A stretch of 12,838 nt of DNA from an uncultured Psychrobacillus sp. (GTDB lineage Bacteria; Bacillota; Bacilli; Bacillales_A; Planococcaceae), in assembly GCA_934234185.1 (NCBI GenBank), contig CAKQHO010000099.1, positions 1 through 12,838 of the forward strand. Direction: 5' to 3'. Position 1 is the first letter of the stretch. Every line of letters begins with the position of its first letter. Below, piece after piece: positions 1 through 6,417 of the stretch. The position numbers were made by a program, and so were the translations under genes. The notes under the pieces were generated by a model. That model had not been told where the DNA came from. It did no database searches and was given only the letters and a program-made list of their open reading frames with translations.

Positions 1-21
1 GCATATGAGGAGGAAATTAAC

Positions 22-222
22 ATGGAACAAGGTAAAGTAAAATGGTTTAACTCAGAAAAAGGATTCGGATTCATCGAACGCGAAGGTGGAGACGATGTAT
101 TCGTACACTTCTCAGCTATCCAAAGCGACGGTTTCAAATCTCTTGACGAAGGTCAAGAAGTAACTTTCGAAATCGAGCAAGGCCAACGTGGTCTTCAAGC
201 TACTAACGTAGTTAAAGCTTAA
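22..222 (+). CDS. csp: Cold-shock protein (CspA/CspB family)
   Basis: This is a 66-residue single-domain cold-shock protein, the usual length for the family. Such proteins bind single-stranded RNA and DNA through a five-strand beta barrel and act as RNA chaperones in the cytoplasm. RNP1 (KGFGFIE, residues 13-19) and RNP2 (DVFVHF, 25-30) are intact, as is the N-terminal GKVKWFN. The usual C-terminal RGPQAANV reads RGLQATNV here, a Pro-to-Leu change. A perfect AGGAGG (8-13) lies 8 bases before the ATG, which fixes the start. The promoter and most of the 5' leader lie outside the window. By hand count it is about 68% identical to the second csp gene at 1599-1805. It is a single-gene unit as far as can be seen, with a terminator directly after it. 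Which B. subtilis paralogue (cspB, C or D) it matches cannot be decided. Confidence 0.96.
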   Translation: MEQGKVKWFNSEKGFGFIEREGGDDVFVHFSAIQSDGFKSLDEGQEVTFEIEQGQRGLQATNVVKA

Positions 223-240
223 TTTTAAACCAAAAACTTT

Positions 241-269
241 AACAGACTCTCTCGAGGGTCTGTTTTTTT
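241..269 (+). terminator. Intrinsic terminator of the first csp gene
   Basis: A 9-bp stem (241-249 with 256-264, one G-U pair) has a 6-base loop and is followed by a run of T to 269. It lies 18 bases after the csp stop codon and ends that transcript. Confidence 0.9.
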
Positions 270-318
270 GTGCTATGATAAGAAAAGAGAAAGATATCTC
301 TTTTAAGGAGTAGATAGC

Positions 319-792
319 ATGAAAAAATGGAAAAAAGAAATAAACTTACAAGTACCAATTGAATTTGCTTGGCCTTATTTTTATGGGAATTTGGAAAAAA
401 AGAGAGCTATATTCCCAAAAATTGAAACAGAGGAATATACAAATACGACAACTGATGTGGTAGGAACAACCTTTAAACAAACGTATAAAAATGGTTCTAT
501 TTCTGAAAGCTATAATATTCAGATTACAAAGTTTGAAGACACAGCAGAATACAAAGTAATTGAAGAAAGCTTTATACTAAATAATCGTTTCAAGATGACT
601 ACAACCTATGAATTAACCAATCAACCAGATGGAACAACATTATTCACCTATACTTCCGTCAATAAACCGAAAAACCCACTGCTCATCTTATTTCAACTTT
701 TTGGTAAGGACGATATAATTGTAAGCTTTATGAACCGGACGAAGCAAACTATTGAAGGTGCCTACAACCCTACAGATCAAGCGAAGATATAG
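319..792 (+). CDS. SRPBCC/START-fold family protein
   Basis: This 157-residue protein has no signal peptide or membrane segment, so it is probably cytoplasmic. The layout fits the SRPBCC (polyketide-cyclase/START-like) fold: an N-terminal strand starting KKEINLQVPIEFAWPYF, where a helix replaces the first strand; a run of alternating beta strands (about 48-115, including SESYNIQITKF and FKMTTTYELT); and a long C-terminal helix (about 118-148). Such proteins bind hydrophobic ligands in a cavity, but the ligand here is unknown and I see no catalytic motif. AAGGAG (305-310) lies 8 bases before the ATG. A possible extended -10, TGCTATGAT (271-279), follows the csp terminator directly, so the gene probably has its own promoter, although no -35 is clear. 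The fold call is from sequence pattern only. Confidence 0.72.
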   Translation: MKKWKKEINLQVPIEFAWPYFYGNLEKKRAIFPKIETEEYTNTTTDVVGTTFKQTYKNGSISESYNIQITKFEDTAEYKVIEESFILNNRFKMTTTYELTNQPDGTTLFTYTSVNKPKNPLLILFQLFGKDDIIVSFMNRTKQTIEGAYNPTDQAKI

Positions 793-812
793 ACTAAAAA
801 TGCATTACATGA

Positions 813-845
813 AAAGCCTCATTCCTCGACATGGAATAAGGCTTT
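813..845. terminator. Hairpin between convergent genes, probable bidirectional terminator
   Basis: Arms 813-819 and 839-845 (7 bp), one mismatch, then 821-825 with 833-837 (5 bp) around a 7-base loop. It lies between the converging SRPBCC gene and RNase HI-like gene. The flanking T-tracts are short on both strands, so termination strength is uncertain. Confidence 0.65.
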
Positions 846-877
846 CTAACTGTTGAAATTATACTTTCAATTGCACT

Positions 878-1273
878 TTATTGAACAGGACCTTTCGCAA
901 CTGCCTCTCGAGCTAATGCATGGGCAGCCTTATTTTGCTCATCTGGTATCCACTTGATAAAGAACAAATCAAATGTATCAGATATGGCTAGTATTTTTTC
1001 AAGAATAGTTGCAAATTCTTCATTTTTGGCATATCGTTTTTCAACCGCTGCAAGGACTGCTTGAGAATCTGTTCTGACAGAGACGATGGTAGGAGATAGA
1101 GTCTGTACTTCCTCCAAAGCTCGTAAAAGAGCTAAAAATTCCGTCGTGTGATTTGTATATTCTCCTATATATTCGCTAATTTTAATATGGTGGCCTTCCC
1201 CTTTTATGAAAACTCCTACACCGCTAGGACCCGGATTCCCGATGGTAGAGCCATCTATATACACTTCTAACAT
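878..1273 (-). CDS. RNase HI-like protein (reverse-transcriptase-like RNase H family)
   Basis: This 131-residue protein has the short RNase HI fold without the basic handle region. Family enzymes cut the RNA strand of RNA-DNA hybrids with two metal ions held by a D-E-D-D tetrad. The first three are visible: D7 in YIDGST, E45 in NHTTEFLALLRAL, and D69 in VRTDS. The fourth acidic residue, expected in an A-D-x-L-A context, is His118 (KAAHALA). It is therefore a DEDH variant like the YpdQ/YpeP group of Bacillus, some of which are reported to lack detectable RNase H activity. From memory, the matching D134H change in E. coli RNase HI is tolerated, so activity here is open. A purine-rich AAAGGGGGA lies upstream of the ATG. 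A TATAAT on the minus strand (1351-1356) could be its -10, but no good -35 is seen. It is divergent from the zinc-finger gene. Confidence 0.9.
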   Translation of the reverse strand: MLEVYIDGSTIGNPGPSGVGVFIKGEGHHIKISEYIGEYTNHTTEFLALLRALEEVQTLSPTIVSVRTDSQAVLAAVEKRYAKNEEFATILEKILAISDTFDLFFIKWIPDEQNKAAHALAREAVAKGPVQ

Positions 1274-1315
1274 GCTTTTTCCCCCTTTAGTGGTGTCTTG
1301 CTTTCCTTACCTTGC

Positions 1316-1345
1316 TTGCATAAAAGAGAACTCTAGTTGTACAAT
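1316..1345 (+). promoter_or_regulatory. Probable sigma-A promoter of the zinc-finger gene
   Basis: -35 TTGCAT (1316-1321) and -10 TACAAT (1340-1345) are 18 bases apart. The predicted start near 1352 gives a leader of about 27 bases. The -10 overlaps a possible divergent promoter for the RNase HI-like gene. Confidence 0.5.
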
Positions 1346-1373
1346 AAAAAATTATAACGCTAAGGAGCGATTA

Positions 1374-1382
1374 ATGAAATGA
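1374..1382 (+). promoter_or_regulatory. Two-codon mini-ORF (ATG AAA TGA) overlapping a start codon
   Basis: AAGGAG (1362-1367) lies 6 bases before an ATG whose frame reads Met-Lys-stop. Its TGA (1380-1382) overlaps the ATG (1379-1381) of the zinc-finger gene, which sits 11 bases from the same ribosome site. Ribosomes could start at the mini-ORF and re-start on the gene. Whether this matters is unknown. Confidence 0.35.
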
Positions 1383-1564
1383 AACATATAGATATTATGA
1401 ACGAGATTGATCAATTACTGCAAACATATTGCGATGATTGTTTAGTTAGAAGTCAACTGCGTAAAGATAGAGGAAAAACAAATGCCCATCAGTTTTGCAT
1501 TCGCGGATGTACGGTTGGAGAGGAAATAAGGGAGTTTGGACAAAAGCTTACTCAAAACAAATAA
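1379..1564 (+). CDS. Small zinc-finger protein (C2HCIx2C type, YpeQ-like)
   Basis: A 61-residue protein with the pattern C18-x2-C21, H37, C40-I41-x2-C44 fits the small Bacillales zinc-finger family named for C2HCIx2C (PF10782). The cysteines probably hold one zinc ion. The N-terminal 17 residues look helical (IMNEIDQLLQTY), and the part between the two Cys pairs is basic (RSQLRKDRGK), which would allow nucleic-acid or protein contact. The molecular role is unknown. From memory, B. subtilis also has a small gene of this kind (ypeQ) beside an RNase H-like gene (ypeP), as here, where the two are divergent. The start is set by the frame of the Cys motif; an ATG five bases upstream leads only to a two-codon frame. 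Its stop lies against a terminator that mainly serves the opposite strand. Confidence 0.88.
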   Translation: MKHIDIMNEIDQLLQTYCDDCLVRSQLRKDRGKTNAHQFCIRGCTVGEEIREFGQKLTQNK

Positions 1565-1589
1565 AAAACCCCTGGACCTTTTCCGGGGG
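1564..1589 (-). terminator. Intrinsic terminator of the minus-strand csp gene
   Basis: An 8-bp G+C-rich stem (1569-1576 with 1582-1589, one G-U) has a 5-base loop. On the minus strand it is followed by six T (complement of 1563-1568). It starts 10 bases past the csp stop. On the plus strand no U-tract follows, so it would end the zinc-finger transcript less well. Confidence 0.9.
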
Positions 1590-1598
1590 AAGAACTAA

Positions 1599-1805
1599 TT
1601 ATAATTGTTGCTTAATCACATTTGCCGCTTGAGGACCGCGATTTCCTTCTACAATTTCGAATGTAACTAGTTGTCCCTCTTCCAACGCTTTAAAACCTTC
1701 CCCTTGTATTCCAGTAAAGTGAACAAAGACATCCTCGCCATCATTATATTCGATAAAACCATAGCCCTTCTCATTGTTAAACCATTTTACTTTCCCCTGC
1801 TGCAT
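1599..1805 (-). CDS. csp: Cold-shock protein (CspA/CspB family), second copy
   Basis: This is a 68-residue cold-shock protein with RNP1 (KGYGFIE, 13-19) and RNP2 (DVFVHF, 25-30) and the standard C-terminal RGPQAANV. It is an RNA chaperone for single-stranded nucleic acid, like the copy at 22-222, and has two extra C-terminal residues. GGGAGG lies about 7 bases before the ATG. It has its own near-consensus promoter (1853-1881) with a leader of only about 40 bases, and its own terminator. The long structured cold-inducible leader known from E. coli cspA therefore seems to be absent. It is divergent from the ypgQ operon. Confidence 0.96.
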   Translation of the reverse strand: MQQGKVKWFNNEKGYGFIEYNDGEDVFVHFTGIQGEGFKALEEGQLVTFEIVEGNRGPQAANVIKQQL

Positions 1806-1852
1806 CTTGTTCCTCCCTCAATCCACTAAATATTCTGAAATGGATAAAATAA

Positions 1853-1881
1853 ACTATACAGGAAATGACAACTTTCGTCAA
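1853..1881 (-). promoter_or_regulatory. Sigma-A promoter of the minus-strand csp gene
   Basis: Read on the minus strand: -35 TTGACG (complement of 1876-1881), a 17-base spacer, and -10 TATAGT (complement of 1853-1858). Each hexamer matches 5 of 6 consensus positions. The predicted start is near 1846, about 40 bases ahead of the ATG. Confidence 0.8.
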
Positions 1882-1949
1882 TAAACTGCTGTTTTTAATC
1901 AGATTATTATTATATATCACCTTCACGTTTGTTCTTTTAGGTCGCTGTA

Positions 1950-1979
1950 TTACGGACTTTTCATAAACTTTGTTATAAT
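1950..1979 (+). promoter_or_regulatory. Probable extended -10 promoter of the ypgQ operon
   Basis: TGTTATAAT (1971-1979) is a consensus -10 (TATAAT) with the TGn extension. The -35 region (1950-1956) is poor. The predicted start near 1986 leaves a leader of about 145 bases before ypgQ, which holds the candidate leader ORF and hairpin at 2008-2079. Confidence 0.55.
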
Positions 1980-2007
1980 AGAGAATAAGAGAGCTATGTA
2001 GTAATAT

Positions 2008-2079
2008 ATGATTTCCTTTCCGAGGATTCACAAGCTTCTTACAAGAAAAAATGCTGACTTAAGCGGATAAGTATTTTTT
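2008..2079 (+). promoter_or_regulatory. Candidate leader peptide with overlapping hairpin and T-run
   Basis: In the leader of the ypgQ-ABC-F-ypgR operon a 20-codon frame runs from ATG 2008 to TAA 2068-2070. Its stop lies in the 3' arm of a weak hairpin: 2057-2061 with 2068-2072 (5 bp, 6-base loop), extended across a 4-base bulge by A-rich 2046-2052 with T-rich 2073-2079. A ribosome finishing the frame would disrupt the hairpin. The ribosome site is poor (GAGAG, 14 bases upstream), and the stem is A+T-rich, so this may be chance. Confidence 0.25.
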
Positions 2080-2131
2080 ACATACATAGATTTTAGGGAA
2101 AAGATTGTCATCTATTTGGAGGAATTTATCG

Positions 2132-2761
2132 ATGAATATAATTACCAATTGTGAACAGCTTGTAAAAGTAATTTATGAAAATTTCGATGCAAGCCATGAT
2201 TTTCAACACATAGAAAGAGTAAGAAATAATGCATTAGAACTTCTAAAAAGTGAAGCTTCAGCTGACCGAGAGCTTGTGATCCTATCTGTTCTTCTTCACG
2301 ACGTGAGTGATCCAAAATATTCTCATGGGAAGGAGCTGGAGGATTCTATCTTAGAAAAATTATCATTGGATACTGAAAGAAAGCAACAAATAAAGAAAAT
2401 AATCCAATCGGTTTCCTTTAATGGTGGTAATGAAATTCCCGCTGATTCTATTGAAGCAAAAATTGTGAGGGATGCGGACCGTTTAGATGCCATTGGAGCT
2501 ATAGGAATTGCTAGAACATTTGCATACGGGGGAGCCAAAGGCAGAAAGCTTTATGATTATACGGAGCAGGCTAGAGACGAGATGACAGCTGAAGAGTACC
2601 GTTCAAAGGAAACCTCATCTGTGACACACTTTTATGAAAAACTTTTAAAGCTATCACAGGGTATGCTTACAACTAGAGGTAAAGATCTAGCTAAGGAAAG
2701 ACATGATTTTATGGTTACATTCCTAGAACAAATGAAAAGAGAAGTAGGCGAACAAATATGA
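2132..2761 (+). CDS. ypgQ: HD-domain metal-dependent phosphohydrolase (YpgQ family)
   Basis: This 209-residue cytoplasmic protein has the HD-superfamily metal site: H26 (in HDFQHIERV), H56-D57 (LLHDVSD), and the late Asp in RDADRLDA (113-120), followed by the family-typical IGAIGIARTFAYGG. HD enzymes use bound divalent metal to hydrolyse phosphate esters. From memory, B. subtilis YpgQ was reported to cleave nucleoside triphosphates to monophosphate and pyrophosphate with manganese; whether that holds here is inference. The start is chosen at ATG 2132 because GGAGG (2118-2122) lies 9 bases upstream. A longer frame from a TTG at 2105 would place that ribosome site inside the gene. Its stop overlaps the next start as ATGA (2758-2761), so translation is probably coupled to the ABC-F gene. 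Confidence 0.92.
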   Translation: MNIITNCEQLVKVIYENFDASHDFQHIERVRNNALELLKSEASADRELVILSVLLHDVSDPKYSHGKELEDSILEKLSLDTERKQQIKKIIQSVSFNGGNEIPADSIEAKIVRDADRLDAIGAIGIARTFAYGGAKGRKLYDYTEQARDEMTAEEYRSKETSSVTHFYEKLLKLSQGMLTTRGKDLAKERHDFMVTFLEQMKREVGEQI

Positions 2762-4635
2762 GTCATTTAATAATATCTAACTTAACGAAAACGGTAGGAG
2801 AAAAGACGCTTTTTGAAAATATTGCTTTTACTATAAATAATCAAAATAGAGCAGGTCTAATAGGAATAAATGGTACAGGCAAATCTACCTTTTTATCAAT
2901 AATAGCTGGAGAGCTAGAGGCAGATTCAATCGAACGAGACCATCCAAATAAATTTCGGATTGCCTATTTAGAACAGCAGCCTGTTTTTACTAAGGAAGAA
3001 ACGGTTATTCAAACTGTCTTCAGTGGTGATTCTCCAATTTTGAAAATAAACAGGGAGTATGAGGAAGCGTTAAAGCAGCTCTCTGTAAATCCATCGTCTG
3101 AGCAATTACAAAATAATTTACTCATGCTGCAGCAAAAAATGGATGAGCTACAGGCTTGGGATGTAAACTCTCTTGCTAAAACAGCACTAACAAAGCTAGG
3201 AATTACACAATTTGAAGAGTCCATCCTTCATCTTTCCGGCGGTCAGCAAAAAAGAGTAGCACTAGCAAAGGTATTGATTGAACCGGCTGATCTTTTATTA
3301 TTAGATGAACCAACAAACCATCTAGATAAAGAATCGACTGATTGGCTTCAAGAGATGCTCCAAAGAGTAAATGGAGCGATTATATTTGTTACCCATGATC
3401 GCTATTTCTTGGATGCAGTTGCTACTCATATTTACGAGCTTGCAGATAAAACGCTATATACTCATACAGGAAATTATGCAAATTATCTAGAATCCAGAGC
3501 CCTACGGGAAGAAATGAATGCAGCTTCCCAGCAAAAGCTTCAAAACTTGTATAGAAATGAATTGAAATGGATCCGCAGGGGAGCAAAAGCGCGAACGACT
3601 AAACAAAAGGCAAGAATCGACCGCTTTGAGGAAATAGACAATAAAATCGATCGAAACAGCGGAAATCAGCCACTCGAGCTGGAAATGGCGGCTTCCCGAT
3701 TAGGTAAGCAGGTTTTAGAAGGGAAGAATATTTCCAAGAGGTTTGATACAAAGAGAATTGTAGAGGATTTTTCTTTTATTTTACAGGCTGGTGACCGAAT
3801 TGGGATAGTAGGTCCCAACGGTGCTGGTAAAAGTACGTTACTTAAAATGCTAGCTGGCGAAATTCCTCTAGACTCTGGAGAAATTATCATTGGTTCTACC
3901 GTGAAGCTAATGCACTTTTCTCAGCAACTACCGGCATTAAACGAGCAAGCTAGAATGATTGAATTTATAAGAGAGTCCTCTAACTCTATTGAAATCTCTT
4001 CAGGTGAAAAGTTTTCAGCAGCGCAGATGCTAGAAAGGTTCTTATTTCCATTACATTCACACGGCACGCAAATTGGCAAGTTAAGCGGTGGAGAAAAGAA
4101 ACGATTGGTATTATTAAAGATGTTAATGGAGCAGCCGAATGTTTTATTGCTGGACGAGCCTACGAATGACCTCGACATTCAAACGTTATCTGTATTAGAG
4201 GATTTTATGGAATCCTTTCCAGGGGTTATCATTACTATCTCTCATGACCGATTTTTCTTAGACAGAATCGCTAAAAAGCTTTGGGCACTTAATGGGGATG
4301 GTACGGTTAAAGAATGGCTAGGTGTGTATTCAGATTACTTAGAGGAAAATAAAACATCAGAAAAAGAGCAAACCATAAAAAAAGAAGAGCCTGTTTTGAA
4401 GACTCCTAAGGAAAAGAAAAGGCTATCCTATAAGGAACAACGTGAATGGGAATCAATAGGTGGCGAAATTGAAAAAGCTGAACAGCAGATTATGGATTTA
4501 GAGACACAGCTCTCGAATGCTGGAGCAGATTATGATTTGGTCAGAGAAGTGAATGAGAAACTAGAAAAAGCAAATGCGCATTATGAGCATCTAATTGAGA
4601 GATGGTCATACTTAGAAGAAATCACTACTAAGTAA
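2758..4635 (+). CDS. yfmR: ABC-F ATPase, YfmR/Uup type (translation factor)
   Basis: A 625-residue soluble protein with two ABC domains and no membrane segments. Domain 1: Walker A GINGTGKST (36-44), signature LSGGQ (159-163), Walker B and DEPTNHLD (179-190), switch H213. A charged linker follows (about 240-305), the part that in ABC-F proteins reaches the ribosomal P-site tRNA. Domain 2: GPNGAGKST (352-360), LSGGE (442-446), DEPTNDLD (466-473), switch H496. Both catalytic Glu (184, 467) are present. A charged tether leads to a C-terminal coiled coil (about 557-622, starting RLSYKEQREWE), typical of Uup/YfmR and absent from short antibiotic-resistance ABC-Fs. YfmR is reported to relieve ribosome stalling together with EF-P. 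It is the middle gene of the operon, overlapping ypgQ by four bases. EttA-like or resistance subtypes fit less well. Confidence 0.88.
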   Translation: MSHLIISNLTKTVGEKTLFENIAFTINNQNRAGLIGINGTGKSTFLSIIAGELEADSIERDHPNKFRIAYLEQQPVFTKEETVIQTVFSGDSPILKINREYEEALKQLSVNPSSEQLQNNLLMLQQKMDELQAWDVNSLAKTALTKLGITQFEESILHLSGGQQKRVALAKVLIEPADLLLLDEPTNHLDKESTDWLQEMLQRVNGAIIFVTHDRYFLDAVATHIYELADKTLYTHTGNYANYLESRALREEMNAASQQKLQNLYRNELKWIRRGAKARTTKQKARIDRFEEIDNKIDRNSGNQPLELEMAASRLGKQVLEGKNISKRFDTKRIVEDFSFILQAGDRIGIVGPNGAGKSTLLKMLAGEIPLDSGEIIIGSTVKLMHFSQQLPALNEQARMIEFIRESSNSIEISSGEKFSAAQMLERFLFPLHSHGTQIGKLSGGEKKRLVLLKMLMEQPNVLLLDEPTNDLDIQTLSVLEDFMESFPGVIITISHDRFFLDRIAKKLWALNGDGTVKEWLGVYSDYLEENKTSEKEQTIKKEEPVLKTPKEKKRLSYKEQREWESIGGEIEKAEQQIMDLETQLSNAGADYDLVREVNEKLEKANAHYEHLIERWSYLEEITTK

Positions 4636-4647
4636 TGGAGGGTAAAC

Positions 4648-5760
4648 ATGAAAATATTATCAATTGAACCAACACCAAGTCCAAATACAATGAAGGTTAA
4701 TATAGATCAAGAGCTTCCATTTGGGAAGAGTCATAATTACAAGAAAGAAAATATCCAGGATGCTCCTAAGGAGATACAAGAAATATTCGAAATTGAGGGA
4801 GTAAAGGGTATTTATCATGTGGCTGATTTCTTAGCTATTGAAAGAATTGCTAAATTCAGCTGGGAATCTATCCTTGCCTCTGTAGAAAATGTCTTTGGTG
4901 GTGACAATGAAAGCGAAGACACGGAAAAAATACTAGAGCATTATGGAGAAGTATACGTTCATGTACAGCAATTCAAAGGCATTCCCCTTCAGGTAAAGGT
5001 TTTTGATAGCGAATCGGAATCACGCTTCGGATTATCTCAACGATTCACAAATGCATTAGACGTGGCTATGGAAGGTGATAAGGAAAACTATCTTCTTCTT
5101 CGTAAATGGGTGGATTATGGTGTACGATATGGCGATCAAAAGGAAATTGGGGAGCAGCTTGTTCGGGAGCTAGAAGCTACATTTCCAGAAAGTAAATTAC
5201 AAGAGCTAATCGACAACAAAGATAATACGGAGGATCGAAAACCAGTGCGTTCTCCTTTCACCCTAGAGGAGTTCAACAACTCAGACTGGAAGGTGAGATT
5301 CCAGCTGCTTAATAATTTAATTAACCCTGAGTTAGAGGACCTGCCAGTTTTAGCAAAGGCATTAGAGGATGAGCAGGTTTCCATTAGACGACTGGCGACC
5401 GTTTACCTAGGCTTACTAGAGAATGAGGCGGTTATTCCTTATCTAGAAATTGCATTAAAGGATAAAAGTGCTTCAGTTAGAAGGACAGCTGGAGATGCCA
5501 TGAGTGATTTAGGCTTTGACGAATTTTCGGTTGTAATGAAAGAAGCCTTGTTTGACAAAAATAAGCTGGTTAGATGGCGTGCAGCAATGTACTTTTATGA
5601 AGTAGGCACTGAAGAGGCACTTCCATCCTTAAAAGAAGCAAAAGACGATAAGGAATATGAAGTACGCTTGCAAATTCGGATGGCCATCGCTCGAATTGAA
5701 GAGGGCGAAGAGGCTAAAGGCTCTGTATGGAAGCAAATGAACGAAGCTCGAAATAAATAA
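4648..5760 (+). CDS. ypgR: Nfu N-terminal domain plus HEAT-repeat protein (YpgR / conserved virulence factor C)
   Basis: A 370-residue soluble protein. Residues about 3-85 match the Nfu/NifU N-terminal domain (SIEPTPSPNTMKV, then GVKGIYHVADFLAIER), but the Nfu C-terminal CxxC cluster-binding domain is missing. A linking segment (about 95-205) follows. Then come about four to five HEAT/PBS-lyase-type helical repeats (about 212-352), seen in recurring patterns such as DEQVSIRRLATVYLG, DKSASVRRTAGDAM, DKNKLVRWRAAMYF and DKEYEVRLQIRMAI. The domain order is that of B. subtilis YpgR and the staphylococcal protein called conserved virulence factor C. The molecular role is unknown; HEAT repeats suggest a protein-binding scaffold. 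GGAGGG lies 5 bases before the ATG and 12 bases separate it from the ABC-F gene. It is the last gene of the operon, closed by a strong terminator. Confidence 0.9.
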   Translation: MKILSIEPTPSPNTMKVNIDQELPFGKSHNYKKENIQDAPKEIQEIFEIEGVKGIYHVADFLAIERIAKFSWESILASVENVFGGDNESEDTEKILEHYGEVYVHVQQFKGIPLQVKVFDSESESRFGLSQRFTNALDVAMEGDKENYLLLRKWVDYGVRYGDQKEIGEQLVRELEATFPESKLQELIDNKDNTEDRKPVRSPFTLEEFNNSDWKVRFQLLNNLINPELEDLPVLAKALEDEQVSIRRLATVYLGLLENEAVIPYLEIALKDKSASVRRTAGDAMSDLGFDEFSVVMKEALFDKNKLVRWRAAMYFYEVGTEEALPSLKEAKDDKEYEVRLQIRMAIARIEEGEEAKGSVWKQMNEARNK

Positions 5761-5769
5761 TGAAGGAAA

Positions 5770-5812
5770 AAAGGTATTGAGGGGAGCGAGCGCTTCCCTC
5801 AATACCTTTATT
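5770..5812 (+). terminator. Strong intrinsic terminator of the ypgQ-yfmR-ypgR operon
   Basis: A 14-bp perfect stem (5770-5783 with 5796-5809) continues inward to about 18 bp with one G-U pair and a 4-base loop. A T-rich tail follows. It starts 9 bases after the ypgR stop. Confidence 0.92.
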
Positions 5813-6114
5813 ATTGGGAGAAGAATAACTATTGAATATATACCACATCCAAAGTCATAGATTGTAAAGGTAATTTTGTCTTTTTTTATCAAAATATTCG
5901 GTTAATTAAAGGGGTTTTATGTAAAATGGTGTGATAAAATAAGATAAATAAGAAAAATGCTGATATTTTAGTCACAAATCCCTGTAAAGACTCCATATGA
6001 TAATTATTATTGTAAATAAAATGTAATTTAATTTTTATCGTATTTCATGTGTAAATAGAGGGTAAATTGTGAATAATACATGTAAGAGACGGTTGAAAGA
6101 ATTGAGGGATCTAT
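5813..6114 (+). other. Gene-free AT-rich upstream region of the small membrane protein gene
   Basis: I see no open frame with a ribosome site here on either strand. The region is very A+T-rich. It holds a Fur/PerR-type palindrome (5998-6012) and, at the end, the ribosome site GAGGG (6104-6108). Several A+T hexamers resemble -10 boxes, but none has a convincing -35, so I do not assign a promoter. Confidence 0.6.
5998..6012 (+). promoter_or_regulatory. Candidate Fur/PerR-type operator
   Basis: TGATAATTATTATTG matches the Bacillus Fur 7-1-7 box (TGATAAT-N-ATTATCA) at 12 of 14 fixed positions: the left half is perfect and the right half is 5 of 7. It also matches the PerR box at 11 of 14. It lies 103 bases upstream of the small membrane protein gene. 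In DNA this A+T-rich such matches can occur by chance. Confidence 0.35.
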
Positions 6115-6408
6115 ATGGTGAAGAAATTTGAAAGGGAACTGAATAAAAAAGAAGATCTTAAAATTACCTATTATTTCACTGTGCTTTTAACAATAGTAGG
6201 AACTCTTTTGACCATGTATTTTTTAAGCTATAAAGTGGAGGGACTTAACCTCTTCGTCATTTTATTATCCATTTCCGCCGGAGGACTGCCATTTGGTATA
6301 GTAGGTGCTTTCTTTGATTATAAAATGTCCACACTAAAGAAAAAACAACATAAGTACAATGAAAGTATTTCAAACAAAGAATTTAAAAAGTCTTTAGAAA
6401 AATTCTAG
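6115..6408 (+). CDS. Small two-helix membrane protein, function unknown
   Basis: I do not recognise this 97-residue protein. It starts with a charged segment (KKFERELNKKEDLK). Two hydrophobic helices follow (about 17-38 and 43-67) with a very short polar turn (YKVEG) between them, and then a strongly basic tail (KKKQHK onward). By the positive-inside rule both ends face the cytoplasm. The second helix contains SAGGLPFGIVGAFF, glycine-rich as in tightly packed helix pairs. GAGGG (6104-6108) lies 6 bases before the ATG. It stands alone, with a long upstream region holding a possible Fur/PerR site and its own terminator. The ribosome site, clean terminator and membrane-like composition support a real gene. 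Confidence 0.8.
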   Translation: MVKKFERELNKKEDLKITYYFTVLLTIVGTLLTMYFLSYKVEGLNLFVILLSISAGGLPFGIVGAFFDYKMSTLKKKQHKYNESISNKEFKKSLEKF

Positions 6409-6417
6409 GCTCACCAT

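Noticed and set aside
1777..2031. 84-codon minus-strand frame upstream of the second csp gene
   Set aside because: It covers the csp promoter and ribosome site and has an unlikely composition; it is a by-product of A+T-rich non-coding DNA.
2105..2131. TTG start giving ypgQ nine more residues
   Set aside because: The perfect GGAGG lies inside that extension and is correctly spaced for ATG 2132.
2758..4635. Antibiotic-resistance ABC-F (Vga/Msr/VmlR type)
   Set aside because: The C-terminal coiled coil of Uup/YfmR type and the location in a housekeeping operon fit a general translation factor better.
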